Below are positions 12,173 through 20,271 of a stretch of 52,053 nucleotides of DNA, one piece after another. Below the pieces are notes generated by a model that was given only the letters and a program-made list of their open reading frames with translations, did no database searches and was not told where the DNA came from. The DNA is from Deltaproteobacteria bacterium (GTDB lineage Bacteria; Myxococcota_A; UBA796; UBA2385), in contig JAEUKK010000063.1 in the NCBI GenBank assembly GCA_016792625.1, positions 1 through 52,053 on the forward strand, written 5' to 3'. A program made the translations under genes and the position numbers. Positions within the stretch are counted from its first letter, which is position 1, and each line of letters starts with the position of its first letter.

Positions 12173-12478
12173 GCGGCGCACCTCTCTCACCGAGTCGATG
12201 GGCCTCGCGTGGAGCGCGAAGCTCGCCGGGGTGTTGTGGTCTGAGCTCTCGCCCCGCGCGCCGGCGCGGAGGGCGGCCCAGAGCGGTCTGTTTGACGGTG
12301 TTCCGGTGGGGGCGCTCCCTGGGTCGGCGGAGATCTGTGCCTAATTTTCGCGGCGGCTGTCCGCAGCTGCGGCGGCCTGCGTCTTGGGGGTGAACCGCAA
12401 CCAGACCAGACCACCAAGCTCGGGGGCGGCGCGGCGCACCGCGCCTCCCTCCGCTCTCCCCATGACACCGAGGCGAAC
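12173..12478 (+). other. intergenic gap after the biosynthetic operon
   Basis: 306 bases with no gene. One strong GC hairpin, a 6-bp stem (12254-12259 with 12264-12269) and a four-base loop, could stall transcription after nadR, but no T-run follows. The helicase promoter should lie in the right half; I see no clear -35/-10. A GAGG lies about 9 bases before the helicase ATG. Confidence 0.35.
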
Positions 12479-15271
12479 ATGAGCACAATGCCGCAGGCCA
12501 CCCCCCACCTCCTCGAAGAGCTCCGCTCCAGCCTCGAGGCGAAGCTCGAGCGCGTGCTCCGCCGGCCGGTCATCGCCCAGGTGGTGCCCCTCGCTGCCCC
12601 CGACGACGACGCGGAGGAGGAGGAGCAGGCTGCCGCCATCGCCGACGACGAGGCGGTCCCCCCGGAGTTTGCGGCCCTCTTCGCCAGCGTCGGCGCAAAC
12701 CAGCCCAAGCGGGGCGCGGCGCGGCGGCTTGACCCTTGGGCCACCTCGACCCCCGAGGGTGGTGTGCGCGTGGGCGTCCGCCTTGACTACAACGACCTGT
12801 GGCGCGGCCGAGAGCGAGAGGTGGTAGAGGCGGTCGATGGAGCCGTAGAGGGGACGGTCGCGCTGCTCACCGAGGCGCAGAAGCTCTTGCTTGAGCGCTC
12901 ACCCCGCGAGTTCCTCGCGCTCAACCCTCGCCCAGAGACGGTCGAGCTGGTCGGCTTTCAGGTCGCACGGGTAGGAGGCGCTGACCGGGTGGTGTCCATC
13001 GATCTCGCGTCGCGACCCGAGGCGCCGCTCTACGTTCGCCACGTGGTGATCGTGCCGAACCTCGTGCCCCTGCAGCGCCAGCTCGACGCGCTCTGCTGCC
13101 TCGAGCAGGCCAGCCCTGGCGGCCCGCTCGCGCCGCTGCGCGCCTTGGTCGGCCTCAGCCACGAGGCGCTCAGCACCGCTCCCCGTGAGGCTGCTCCGGG
13201 GGCGCCCATCGCCGACCAGACGCGCCTGGATCCGCACCAGCTTGAGGCCTTTGCCTGCGCTGACGCCGCGCCCCACTTCGCGGTGCTGCGAGGGCCGCCT
13301 GGCTCTGGCAAGACCACGGTGATCACGACCATCGTGCGCGCCGCGCTGACGCGTGGCGAGCGGGTGCTCATCGTCTCCCCGACCCACGTCGCGGTCGACA
13401 ACGTCGTCGAGACATTGACCTCGGGCGTGGCCCGCGGTGAGCTGGACACCCTCGAACCCTACACCCTCCCGGTGCGCTTCGCAGCCCGTGACCGCAAGCT
13501 GCTGCCCGGCGCCCGTCTCTACTGGGTGGGGCCGAAGCGCCAGGTCCGGGCAGGCACGATCGCAAAGCGCCTCGAGCGCTGCCTCACCCGCGCCTGCCCT
13601 GGGGCGGACCGCCTGTGGGACCGGGTGGACCCAGACCGATCAGGCTTCGCCCCTCTGTCCCGCGCGGTGTCGGGCACAGCCCCGGTGATCTGTGGGACGC
13701 CGATCGGCCTGCTCTCCTACGATCCGGTCAAGCTCGCGGCGCCCGCGGACTTTGACCTGCTCATCGTCGACGAGGTCTCGAAGCTCACCCTCCCTGAGTT
13801 CCTCGCCACCGCAGTGAAGGCGCGCCGTTGGGTGTTGGTGGGTGACCCCGACCAGCTCCCACCCTTCAACAACACCGAGGAGAACGCAGAGACCCTTGAC
13901 GAGGTGTTCGACGCCGAGGTTGAGCTCGTGTGCAGCGTGGGCGCGGTGCTTGACCGGGTCGGCCCGGGGGCCCGGCGGTCGGTGCGCGTGGTGGTCGTCG
14001 CGCGGGATCCAGAGCGGGTCGCGGATGCGGTCCGGGCGCATTTTCGGGCCGTCGGCCTGATGAACCCTCCACCGGTTCACACGCTGGGGCCGGGGGCGCA
14101 GGCCGGGGTGCTCGTGTGTGCACCGACCGAATTGCAGGACGCGGTCTCTCTGTCCAGCCCGAGCCAGGGTCGTGACCGAAGCTGGCACCCCGACCACGCG
14201 GGGAGCGTGCAGGTGCTGGTCGAGCGGGGCGTCTCGGTCGCCCGCCCAGTGTTTGCGAGCGGGTCGCGCCTGATCGAGCCGCGCGCCCGGGCCCAGGCGG
14301 TGTTGTTCGAGACGATGTACGCGGTATATCACGCCCAGCCGTGGGCCCAGCGGTCGGAACAGAAGGCGACCGTGGTGCAGTTCCGAAACGGCATCGACAA
14401 ATACCTCCCCTCCACGGCGGCGCTCGCGGCCCTCGGCGTTCCCCACGATGAGCTCGAGGTGCACCGCGCGGCCCTCGTGCGTCGGGTCGCCGACCGGTAC
14501 CTCCTCAACGCGGTGTCTGTCTTCGACCTGCTCGCGGGGATGCCCACCGACTTCTTCGACACCACGCCGCTGCAAGAGCTCGCGGTCGCGGCCGCGGGCG
14601 CCGATGGACTGCGCCGCGCCGTGGCGCCCTTCGTGGCGACCCTTCGAAAGCAGTACCGCATGCACCCGAGCTTGTCGCTGGTCCCGCGGCGCCTCTTCTA
14701 CTTTGGCGAGGCCCTCGAGGATGGGCGCCCCACCACCGGCGGGGCGTGTCGGGTGCGGCTCGCCCAGGTCGCGGCGCCGGGCGGGGCGGGTGAGTCGAAC
14801 GCCGCAGAGGTCAGCTACATCCTCAAGATGCTCGGGGGCCTCGCGGCTGTGCATCGGGGCGACCAGGCCGCCAGCCTGCTGCTGATCACCCCATACCGAG
14901 AACAAGAGCGGCGCTTGAACGCCGCGATCCACGCCGAGGAGGCCGGGGGGCGCCTCGGCACGCTGAACGTCGAGGTCTGCACCCTCGACCGGTGCCAGGG
15001 CCGCGAAGCCGACCTTGTGATCATCAGCCTCGTGCGCAACAAAGCGACGGTCTTCCTCGACGCGCCGAAGCGATGGAACGTGGCGCTCACCCGTGCCAAG
15101 CTTGGGCTCTTCATCGTCGGTGACATTGACGCCTTCCTCGAAGAGGCCCGCAGGGCGCGGCGCGCCGTGGTTGAGCGCCCCGAGCTCCAGCGGCCCATGA
15201 TGAGCGTCCCCGCTCGGTTCCTTGAGGCCTACGACCAACAGCTCGCCGGCGTCGCGAAGCGCGGCGCATGA
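12479..15271 (+). CDS. Upf1-like superfamily 1 helicase with a large internal insertion
   Basis: 930 aa. The SF1 motifs are clear: Walker A RGPPGSGKTT (~271-280), SPTHVAVDN as motif Ia, LLIVDEVSK with DE at 431-432, GDPDQLPPF (~455-463), QYRMHPSL from 725, CQGREADLVI (~838) and NVALTRAK (~866). These define the AAA_11/AAA_12 Upf1/IGHMBP2-like group, which unwinds RNA or DNA. About 260 residues lie between GDPDQLPPF and QYRMH, where the family usually has a few tens, so an extra domain is inserted. The first ~250 residues are also unassigned. The gene overlaps a small downstream gene as ATGA. A nucleic-acid-handling or defence role is possible but not shown. Confidence 0.88.
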   Translation: MSTMPQATPHLLEELRSSLEAKLERVLRRPVIAQVVPLAAPDDDAEEEEQAAAIADDEAVPPEFAALFASVGANQPKRGAARRLDPWATSTPEGGVRVGVRLDYNDLWRGREREVVEAVDGAVEGTVALLTEAQKLLLERSPREFLALNPRPETVELVGFQVARVGGADRVVSIDLASRPEAPLYVRHVVIVPNLVPLQRQLDALCCLEQASPGGPLAPLRALVGLSHEALSTAPREAAPGAPIADQTRLDPHQLEAFACADAAPHFAVLRGPPGSGKTTVITTIVRAALTRGERVLIVSPTHVAVDNVVETLTSGVARGELDTLEPYTLPVRFAARDRKLLPGARLYWVGPKRQVRAGTIAKRLERCLTRACPGADRLWDRVDPDRSGFAPLSRAVSGTAPVICGTPIGLLSYDPVKLAAPADFDLLIVDEVSKLTLPEFLATAVKARRWVLVGDPDQLPPFNNTEENAETLDEVFDAEVELVCSVGAVLDRVGPGARRSVRVVVVARDPERVADAVRAHFRAVGLMNPPPVHTLGPGAQAGVLVCAPTELQDAVSLSSPSQGRDRSWHPDHAGSVQVLVERGVSVARPVFASGSRLIEPRARAQAVLFETMYAVYHAQPWAQRSEQKATVVQFRNGIDKYLPSTAALAALGVPHDELEVHRAALVRRVADRYLLNAVSVFDLLAGMPTDFFDTTPLQELAVAAAGADGLRRAVAPFVATLRKQYRMHPSLSLVPRRLFYFGEALEDGRPTTGGACRVRLAQVAAPGGAGESNAAEVSYILKMLGGLAAVHRGDQAASLLLITPYREQERRLNAAIHAEEAGGRLGTLNVEVCTLDRCQGREADLVIISLVRNKATVFLDAPKRWNVALTRAKLGLFIVGDIDAFLEEARRARRAVVERPELQRPMMSVPARFLEAYDQQLAGVAKRGA

Positions 15272-15576
15272 GGGATCCCATGCACTACCCACTGACCCCG
15301 TCCCCGAACCTTCACGGCCACCCGAGCCCGGGCCCGCTGTCCCGCGCAGATTTTGAGGATCTGTGCCTCCTCCGCGCTGTCGAGGGCGGCGGGCATAGCC
15401 CCGTGGCCCTGGCCCACGGCCTGGGGCTCTCCCCCTTGCTCGGGCCCCAGCTCGGCGCCCTGGTGCAGACCTACGTCGCCCGTGGCCTCGTCCAGCACAT
15501 CGACGAGGCCTGGACGCTCACTGACGCGGGCCGGCAGCTGCTGTTGACCCAGGTCCCGGCGGGTGTGCGCCGCTGA
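15268..15576 (+). CDS. small winged-helix-like protein paired with the helicase
   Basis: 102 aa. Its ATG lies in the helicase stop (ATGA), so the two are translationally coupled. Residues ~27-95 have the pattern of a winged helix: a helix with EDLCLLRAVE, then PVALAHGLGLSPLLGPQLGALV as two helices, then a wing-like AWTLTDAGRQLL. The TLTDAGR ending is typical of MarR/PadR-type wings. It may bind DNA or act as a partner of the helicase. I do not recognise a named family. Confidence 0.65.
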   Translation: MRDPMHYPLTPSPNLHGHPSPGPLSRADFEDLCLLRAVEGGGHSPVALAHGLGLSPLLGPQLGALVQTYVARGLVQHIDEAWTLTDAGRQLLLTQVPAGVRR

Positions 15577-15636
15577 GCCCAAGCCCACGGTGCGCCACAT
15601 CCGGGCCCGCCGCCGCCGCCCTCGGCCGCCCGCCCC

Positions 15637-16125
15637 TCAGTCCTCAATGGGCGCCTCACCCCGCCGCTGCTTCTCGGCGATGGCCGCGACCATACCCGCG
15701 ACCAATTCAGGCGGGTGGCCCTGCCAGTCGCTGAGCGCGGCGACGACCCGTAGGGGCGCCCTGCTGCGAAAGGACCGGGTCGGGTTGCCCGGAAACCGCT
15801 TGTTGGTCAGGTTGGGGTCATCTTCGAAGGGCCCCGTCGGCTCGACGAGGTAGACGTGCCCAGGGCCGTCAGTGCCCCGGAGCGCCACGGCGAGCTCTGC
15901 ACCCCATATGGCCGGCTCGGTCAGCGCCGAGAAGTAGACGTGGTTCGAGGTGCGGTCCGCTTCGTAGTTTGACGGGCGGCCCGCCACCACGAGCGCGCCG
16001 GGGGCGAGTGCTGCGGCTGTGCCGTGGTAGAAGGGGCCGGCGAGCTGGGCGCAATTCTCGGCGGTGATGGCCACAAGGTGCGGGCCCTCGGGCGGGTGGG
16101 GCGGGCGCTGGGCGGGGCTGCTCAT
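15637..16125 (-). CDS. arr: NAD+-dependent rifamycin ADP-ribosyltransferase (Arr)
   Basis: 162 aa from the ATG at 16125; a longer TTG frame exists but the family begins near here. Arr signatures run the length of the protein: FYHGT (residues 32-36) with the catalytic His, SNHVYFSA, WGAELA, VYLVEPTG, then FEDDPNLTNKRFPGNPT with the catalytic Asp, SFRSR and a Trp-Gly-His near the end. Arr inactivates rifamycins by ADP-ribosylating the ansa-chain hydroxyl, in the cytoplasm. Chromosomal arr genes are common in soil bacteria. It is the last gene of a minus-strand group and converges with the small winged-helix gene. Confidence 0.93.
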   Translation of the reverse strand: MSSPAQRPPHPPEGPHLVAITAENCAQLAGPFYHGTAAALAPGALVVAGRPSNYEADRTSNHVYFSALTEPAIWGAELAVALRGTDGPGHVYLVEPTGPFEDDPNLTNKRFPGNPTRSFRSRAPLRVVAALSDWQGHPPELVAGMVAAIAEKQRRGEAPIED

Positions 16126-16267
16126 GGGGGGCTCGCGGTGGGTGAGGGGAAGGGCGGGGCCCTCCAAGGCCCGGCCCGCGAGGTTACCACGACGAGCGCC
16201 GGGGGCGTCTGGCCGTCCAGGCTGTGCGATACCGTGGGGGGGGGGCTTGCGAGATTAGCGTACAGCA

Positions 16268-16390
16268 GGGCGCCTTCGGCCCCCCTCTGGGCGTCGCCGG
16301 GGCCCCGGTCGGCGCGCCGCCTGCGGCGGGCGCGCCGCCCGCCCGGCTCGGTCGGCTGCGCCGACCGCGGCTGCGCCGCGCCCGCCGGTC
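16268..16390 (+). repeat. degenerate copy of the dispersed GC-rich repeat
   Basis: Lies in the gap between arr and the phosphodiester glycosidase gene. It shares the order of landmark blocks seen in the good copies at 37151, 38922 and 41286: GGGCG at the left, GCCGGGGCCCCGGTC in the middle, CGCCCGGCTCGGTCGG, then a short hairpin and a CTGCG block. Similarity is patchy, so the ends are approximate. Nothing else is seen in this gap. Confidence 0.45.
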
Positions 16391-16420
16391 GGCCGGGCGC
16401 ACCTCACCCTCCTCTCCCTC

Positions 16421-17359
16421 TCACCCCTCCGGCGCCCACCGCAGGTGCACCCCAAAAGGTGCGCTGCGGTCCTTGAGCTCACCGGGCGCGATCACGGCCT
16501 CTCCGTCGATGTACAGCGCGGTCGAGTCCGCCCCATCAAAGACCAGCGCGTCGTCGACCCCCAGCGCGGCGAGCAGCTGCCGCAGGCTGTGCAGGTCGGT
16601 TCCGCGCGCGGGGGGCTGCCCCCACGCGGTCGCCACCACCCACACGAGGCCGCGGTCGGTGTCCAGGCCGATGATCGGCCAGCCCACGCCGGCCCGCGTG
16701 GCCAGCAGCCGGTCGGTGTCGGGGTGCGGGGCCCCGCCCGGTGCGCCGATCAGCGCCCCCGCGGTGAGGATCGGCATCCCGCCGCTGATGCCGGTGCCGT
16801 CGACGAGCTCTTTGGGGCCGATGCGCCAGGGGTGCGGGCGCTCGCCCGCCGACCAGCGCAGGTGCCCGCGCGCGGTCTGTGGCCGCAGGTGCTGCCCGCC
16901 CAGCACCTTGCCCTGCCGCAGCGCCCGCCCGTGCGCGCCCGCGCGGGTGTCGGCGCGGCTGCCGCCGTGGTGGGCGTCGACGTCGAAGCTGTAGGTCATC
17001 CCGTTGAGGACCACGTCCACGGCCTCTGGCGTCTCGACGGCGCTCGCCGCCTCTCGAAAGAGCCCACCGGGGCGCCGCTCGACGGGGTCGAGTGTGGCCG
17101 ACATCGGCAAGATGACCATGTGCAGATCAGCGTCCTGCAGCCACACGGGGCGGCCCCCGCCCGCCTCAACCTGCGCCTTGATCTGCGCGGCTGCGCCGGC
17201 CCCGTCCACGAGCGCGGCGCGACGGTCCCAGGTCTGTGCGGCGAGGGCGGGCACCACCGCCCGCGGCGGTTTGGCCATCGGCGGTGTCTGGCAGCCCAGC
17301 CCACACATCAACACAGCGACCGCGCGGCGCGCCCACCGCCCCCGCTCAAATCCCCCCAT
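16421..17359 (-). CDS. NAGPA-type phosphodiester glycosidase family protein, exported
   Basis: 312 aa. The N-terminus has a twin-Arg/hydrophobic stretch RRAVAVLMCGLGC, consistent with a signal peptide, and the Cys may be lipidated although the lipobox is imperfect. The rest matches the phosphodiester glycosidase (NAGPA, DUF2233) pattern: VLNGMTYSFD (~119-128), GISGGMPILTAG, a Gly-rich RAGVGW segment, LVWVVATAWG and, near the end, FDGADSTALYID as the DGGxS-like motif. Members remove a terminal sugar from a phosphodiester or act in cell-envelope turnover. The gene overlaps the end of the upstream nuclease-like gene by 14 bases. Confidence 0.78.
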   Translation of the reverse strand: MGGFERGRWARRAVAVLMCGLGCQTPPMAKPPRAVVPALAAQTWDRRAALVDGAGAAAQIKAQVEAGGGRPVWLQDADLHMVILPMSATLDPVERRPGGLFREAASAVETPEAVDVVLNGMTYSFDVDAHHGGSRADTRAGAHGRALRQGKVLGGQHLRPQTARGHLRWSAGERPHPWRIGPKELVDGTGISGGMPILTAGALIGAPGGAPHPDTDRLLATRAGVGWPIIGLDTDRGLVWVVATAWGQPPARGTDLHSLRQLLAALGVDDALVFDGADSTALYIDGEAVIAPGELKDRSAPFGVHLRWAPEG

Positions 17360-18341
17360 ACCGCCCCCGCAAGCCCTTCACCCACCCATCCTCTTCGCCG
17401 ACCACCGCGCCGATCTGCTCGATCAACCGATCCAATGCCAACATGCCCACCGTCTCGGGCGCCCCAAGCAGCGCACCGAAGCCCCGCAGCACCGCCCCTT
17501 GCTGCAGCAGCGCGTCGTTCTGCTCGGCCGCGCAGACCAAGAGCCGCGCCCGGCTGGCCCCGCGGCGCGCCGCTTCGGCGTGGGCCAGGGTGTGGTTCAC
17601 CCAGAGCTGCCAGTGCGCTCCGCGGAAGGGGCAGCCCTCGGCGGGCAGCGGCAAGAGGGTGCCGAGCGCGTCGGTCTGCTCCCAATACCGAAACCCATTG
17701 CGCGATACGTAAGCGCAGGCCCCGCGGTCGGCCGCCACGGGCACCGTGGGTGAGCAAGTGGGCTTGCCCTTGGCCGCCCGGTCGGGCTTGCAGTGGCCGC
17801 AGACGCTGAACTCGGGCTCGACGAACTTGGTCTCGACCACGATGATCTCGGGGCCGGCCTCACCTTCGGCCTCGATGAGCAGGTCGCAGTCGACCCCGCC
17901 TTGACCCCGCTGGTCGCCAAAGAGGTCGGCCGCCGGCGTGTGCTCGATGCTGATCGACCGCACCTGCCGCAGGCCGGGCAAAAGCGGGCCCAGCACCGCG
18001 CTAGCCAGCTCGAGATTAACGGCCAGCGGGGCGAAGAGGTTGAAGCACATCGCCTGGCTCGACAACATGTTGAAGAAGGTGCGCGCGCCCACCCCCTTGC
18101 CTGCGGCGGCCCGCGCCCGGGCGGCGGCGTGGGCCACGGGGTGCAGGAAATTGGCCCCCGCGTCGGCGGCCTCGTCGCTCAGCCAGTGGCCGTGGTCGCG
18201 GTAAGCCCAGCCGGCGGCCGCCCGCACGGCGCGCTGGCGGGCCTCGGCCCGCGCGCGAAAGCCGGCGCCGCGGGTGTAGACGGGGCCGAGCTCGGCGGTC
18301 GTTGCCTGTGCGGGCGGGTCTGCGGGCGGTGTCTGTGCCAT
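17346..18341 (-). CDS. PD-(D/E)XK-type nuclease-like protein (PGN_0703-like)
   Basis: 331 aa from the ATG at 18341; the open frame extends upstream but its composition there is not protein-like. A helical region NFLHPVAHAAARARAAAGKG is followed by FFNMLSSQAMCFNLFAPLA, then GVDCDLLIEAEG and IIVVETKFVEPEF, giving D...E-x-K as in PD-(D/E)XK nucleases. A Cys-rich patch (CGHCKPD..., CPFRG) follows. The pattern recalls the PGN_0703 family of putative restriction endonucleases. I see no methyltransferase partner. Its end overlaps the glycosidase gene, so they are probably co-expressed. Substrate unknown. Confidence 0.65.
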   Translation of the reverse strand: MAQTPPADPPAQATTAELGPVYTRGAGFRARAEARQRAVRAAAGWAYRDHGHWLSDEAADAGANFLHPVAHAAARARAAAGKGVGARTFFNMLSSQAMCFNLFAPLAVNLELASAVLGPLLPGLRQVRSISIEHTPAADLFGDQRGQGGVDCDLLIEAEGEAGPEIIVVETKFVEPEFSVCGHCKPDRAAKGKPTCSPTVPVAADRGACAYVSRNGFRYWEQTDALGTLLPLPAEGCPFRGAHWQLWVNHTLAHAEAARRGASRARLLVCAAEQNDALLQQGAVLRGFGALLGAPETVGMLALDRLIEQIGAVVGEEDGWVKGLRGRYGGI

Positions 18342-18423
18342 GGGCGCACCGGGAGCAGCAGTGGGTGGAAGGGTAGGGCTCGGGTGAGCCAGATAGGGGC
18401 GCGCGCCCCAGCGACGGGGGTGG

Positions 18424-19092
18424 TCAGCCCGCCGCGCGCGGGTGGGGCCCGGGCAGGTGCTCGCGCACCCAGGGGTGCTCATGGTGGTCGAGCAAGCCAT
18501 CATGGTCAAGCAAGCCATCGTCGACCGGGGCCGCCCCGGTCAGGTGCGCGCGCAGGCGGGCGAGGCTGCGGTGGTCTCGCTGGGCGAGCACGGGCAGGCC
18601 CGCGGCGAGCAGCGCCGCGGTGGCGACGCCGACGCCCTTTTGGTGCCGCCGCACGGCGACGAGGCGGCAGCCATCCGAGATGACCTGGCTGCCGCAGGCG
18701 GCGCTCAGATCGGTGAGCACGGCCAGCTCGGCCCCCTCGGCCTGGGCGAAGGCCAACATCGCGGCCGCGCCGGCCTTCATCGCCTCGGTGAGATCGACGC
18801 CGTGCTCGTCGAGCACGCGCGCGCGGCCCGCCCACACATCGACGCCGTCGCCGCCGTGGATGTCGGGCAAGCTGCGCGGTGTGCCCAGGCTGAGCTGCTC
18901 GGGGCAGAAGGGCAGGGCGCGCACGGTGGGCAGGCGCAGCAGGTCGGCGAGCAAGGCGCCGAGGCCGTTGTCGTCGCCCGCAACCCCGCAGGGCCACGCA
19001 GCGAGGCAGCCGCTCACCAGGATGCGCAGGGGGGCCTCTCGGGTGGGGCGGCGCAGCTGCGCCCAGGCCTCGGGGTGGTGTGCGAGCAGCAT
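18424..19092 (-). CDS. TudS/DUF523-type iron-sulphur desulfidase-like protein
   Basis: 222 aa; the ATG at 19092 is chosen because GGGAGG lies about 6-8 bases upstream, although the frame is open further. The DUF523 signature is present: SGCLAAWPCG (Cys29, Cys35), FCPEQ (Cys63), GTPR at 70-73, and DLSAACGSQVISDG (Cys133). In characterised members three Cys bind a [4Fe-4S] cluster that removes sulphur from thiouracil and similar thiolated bases. The C-terminal tail has a His/Asp-rich repeat (DDGLLDHDGLLDHHEH) that may bind metal. It heads the minus-strand group running to arr. Confidence 0.85.
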   Translation of the reverse strand: MLLAHHPEAWAQLRRPTREAPLRILVSGCLAAWPCGVAGDDNGLGALLADLLRLPTVRALPFCPEQLSLGTPRSLPDIHGGDGVDVWAGRARVLDEHGVDLTEAMKAGAAAMLAFAQAEGAELAVLTDLSAACGSQVISDGCRLVAVRRHQKGVGVATAALLAAGLPVLAQRDHRSLARLRAHLTGAAPVDDGLLDHDGLLDHHEHPWVREHLPGPHPRAAG

Positions 19093-19242
19093 GGGCCTCC
19101 CGGTGTGTGGCTGCGGGGAAGGTGTGGCGTGCCCGTCTGGCGGGGCGTGTGCGTGGTCGATCGGCATATGCGCCCGCATCGTCACCGCGGCGCCCGCTCC
19201 GGGCCACCCCGCATGGTTATCCCGGCGGGGTCTGGAGGTCCC

Positions 19243-20010
19243 ATGCGCGTCGCCCACATCCCGCTCCTCTCTCCTTGGATCGTCTGCCTCACGTTGTTCT
19301 TGGTCGCCTGCGGCGCCGACAAGGGCGCCGACCGCGCGGGGGGCGCCGCCGATGGCGGCGGGGCGGCCGCCGATGGGGGCGCGACCGACGGCGCGGATGG
19401 GTCGGATGGCTCAGCTGGCGCAGATGGGGCGGGCGGGTCTGATGGGGCGACCGATGGCGGGGCCGATGGCGCCGACGGGTCAACCGACGGGGGTGAGGGG
19501 GCCGACGGCGCGACTGACGGTGGCGCAGATGGGGGTGATGATGGCGCGGCCCTGCTCGACGACGACGGGGCGCTCAGCGCGCTTGAGATCGCCACCGCCG
19601 GTCTGTGGTACACGAGCGAGTCCGATTATCCCCTCGACGTCATTATTTTCGCCGACCCCGGCGTCGAGCTCAGCGCCGAGACCGCGACCACGGCGCTCGC
19701 CCCGGCCTACAGCTACCGCGAGGGCACGATGCCGCTGGCCGAGCGCGCCGCCGACGAGGTGACGCTGGGCGCCGTGCTCGACCGCTACACCGTCGAGCAA
19801 GACTGGTGGGACGACACCATGCGCGCCGACGCCGAGCGCTGGCGGGCCCTGCGCGACATCTTTGAGCTGCAGCTCGGCGCTCCGCGGGCCTTCCGCCTCG
19901 GCGAGCGCGCCAGCTCGGGGGACATCTTCCGCGACGTCGACATCTTCGTCATCGGCCGCACCTCGAGCGGCGCCTGGGCCGGCTTCCGCACCGTGTCCAT
20001 CGAGACCTGA
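19243..20010 (+). CDS. lipoprotein with a nuclease A inhibitor (NuiA)-like domain
   Basis: 255 aa; ATG at 19243 with GGAGG about 7 bases upstream. The signal peptide ends in the lipobox LVAC, so it should be anchored in the cell envelope. Residues ~25-105 are a low-complexity linker of Asp, Gly, Ala and Thr. Residues ~110-255 match the NuiA-like family: LSALEIATAGLWYTSESDYP, VIIFADPG, and a closing AWAGFRTVSIET. NuiA proteins block a sugar-nonspecific nuclease in cyanobacteria; many relatives are of unknown role. A surface-attached inhibitor could protect extracellular DNA or bind another ligand. That is inference. Confidence 0.8.
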   Translation: MRVAHIPLLSPWIVCLTLFLVACGADKGADRAGGAADGGGAAADGGATDGADGSDGSAGADGAGGSDGATDGGADGADGSTDGGEGADGATDGGADGGDDGAALLDDDGALSALEIATAGLWYTSESDYPLDVIIFADPGVELSAETATTALAPAYSYREGTMPLAERAADEVTLGAVLDRYTVEQDWWDDTMRADAERWRALRDIFELQLGAPRAFRLGERASSGDIFRDVDIFVIGRTSSGAWAGFRTVSIET

Positions 20011-20078
20011 GCCGGCGACCCGCCCCCTCCGCTGCGCCCGCGCGTCGAATCCGGTCGCTCACCCCCTGGGCGGGGTTT

Positions 20079-20190
20079 GGGCGCCCCGCCCGCCTTCGGC
20101 GGTCGGCGGCTGTCCGGCTTGGCTCGGGCCTGCGGCCCTCGGTCGCTGCGCGACCGGCGCGGCGCGCCGCCGGCCGGCCCGCCTGGCGCG
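20079..20190 (+). repeat. degenerate copy of the dispersed GC-rich repeat
   Basis: Occupies most of the 261-base gap before the MFS gene. It begins GGGCGCCCCG and contains the GGCTCGGGCCTGCGGCC and GGTCGCTGCGCGACC hairpin blocks seen in the family. It is truncated and diverged relative to the copies at 37-41 kb. Ends are approximate. Confidence 0.4.
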
Positions 20191-20271
20191 CGCGAGGCGG
20201 GCGTCCAGCGGGTCATCTTCGTCGAGGTGGCCAGCGGGGCGCGCTACCCTCGGCCCCCCACCGGAGCCCGC

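Noticed and set aside
12254..12269. Rho-independent terminator after nadR
   Set aside because: The hairpin is strong but short and no T-run follows, so it is mentioned only as a possible pause.
13640..15292. Long minus-strand open frame opposite the helicase
   Set aside because: It is the GC-driven shadow of the helicase, whose motifs are unmistakable; the antisense translation has no recognisable domain.
15637..16167. Longer Arr from the TTG at 16167
   Set aside because: The extra residues are not part of the family and the ATG at 16125 gives the expected length.
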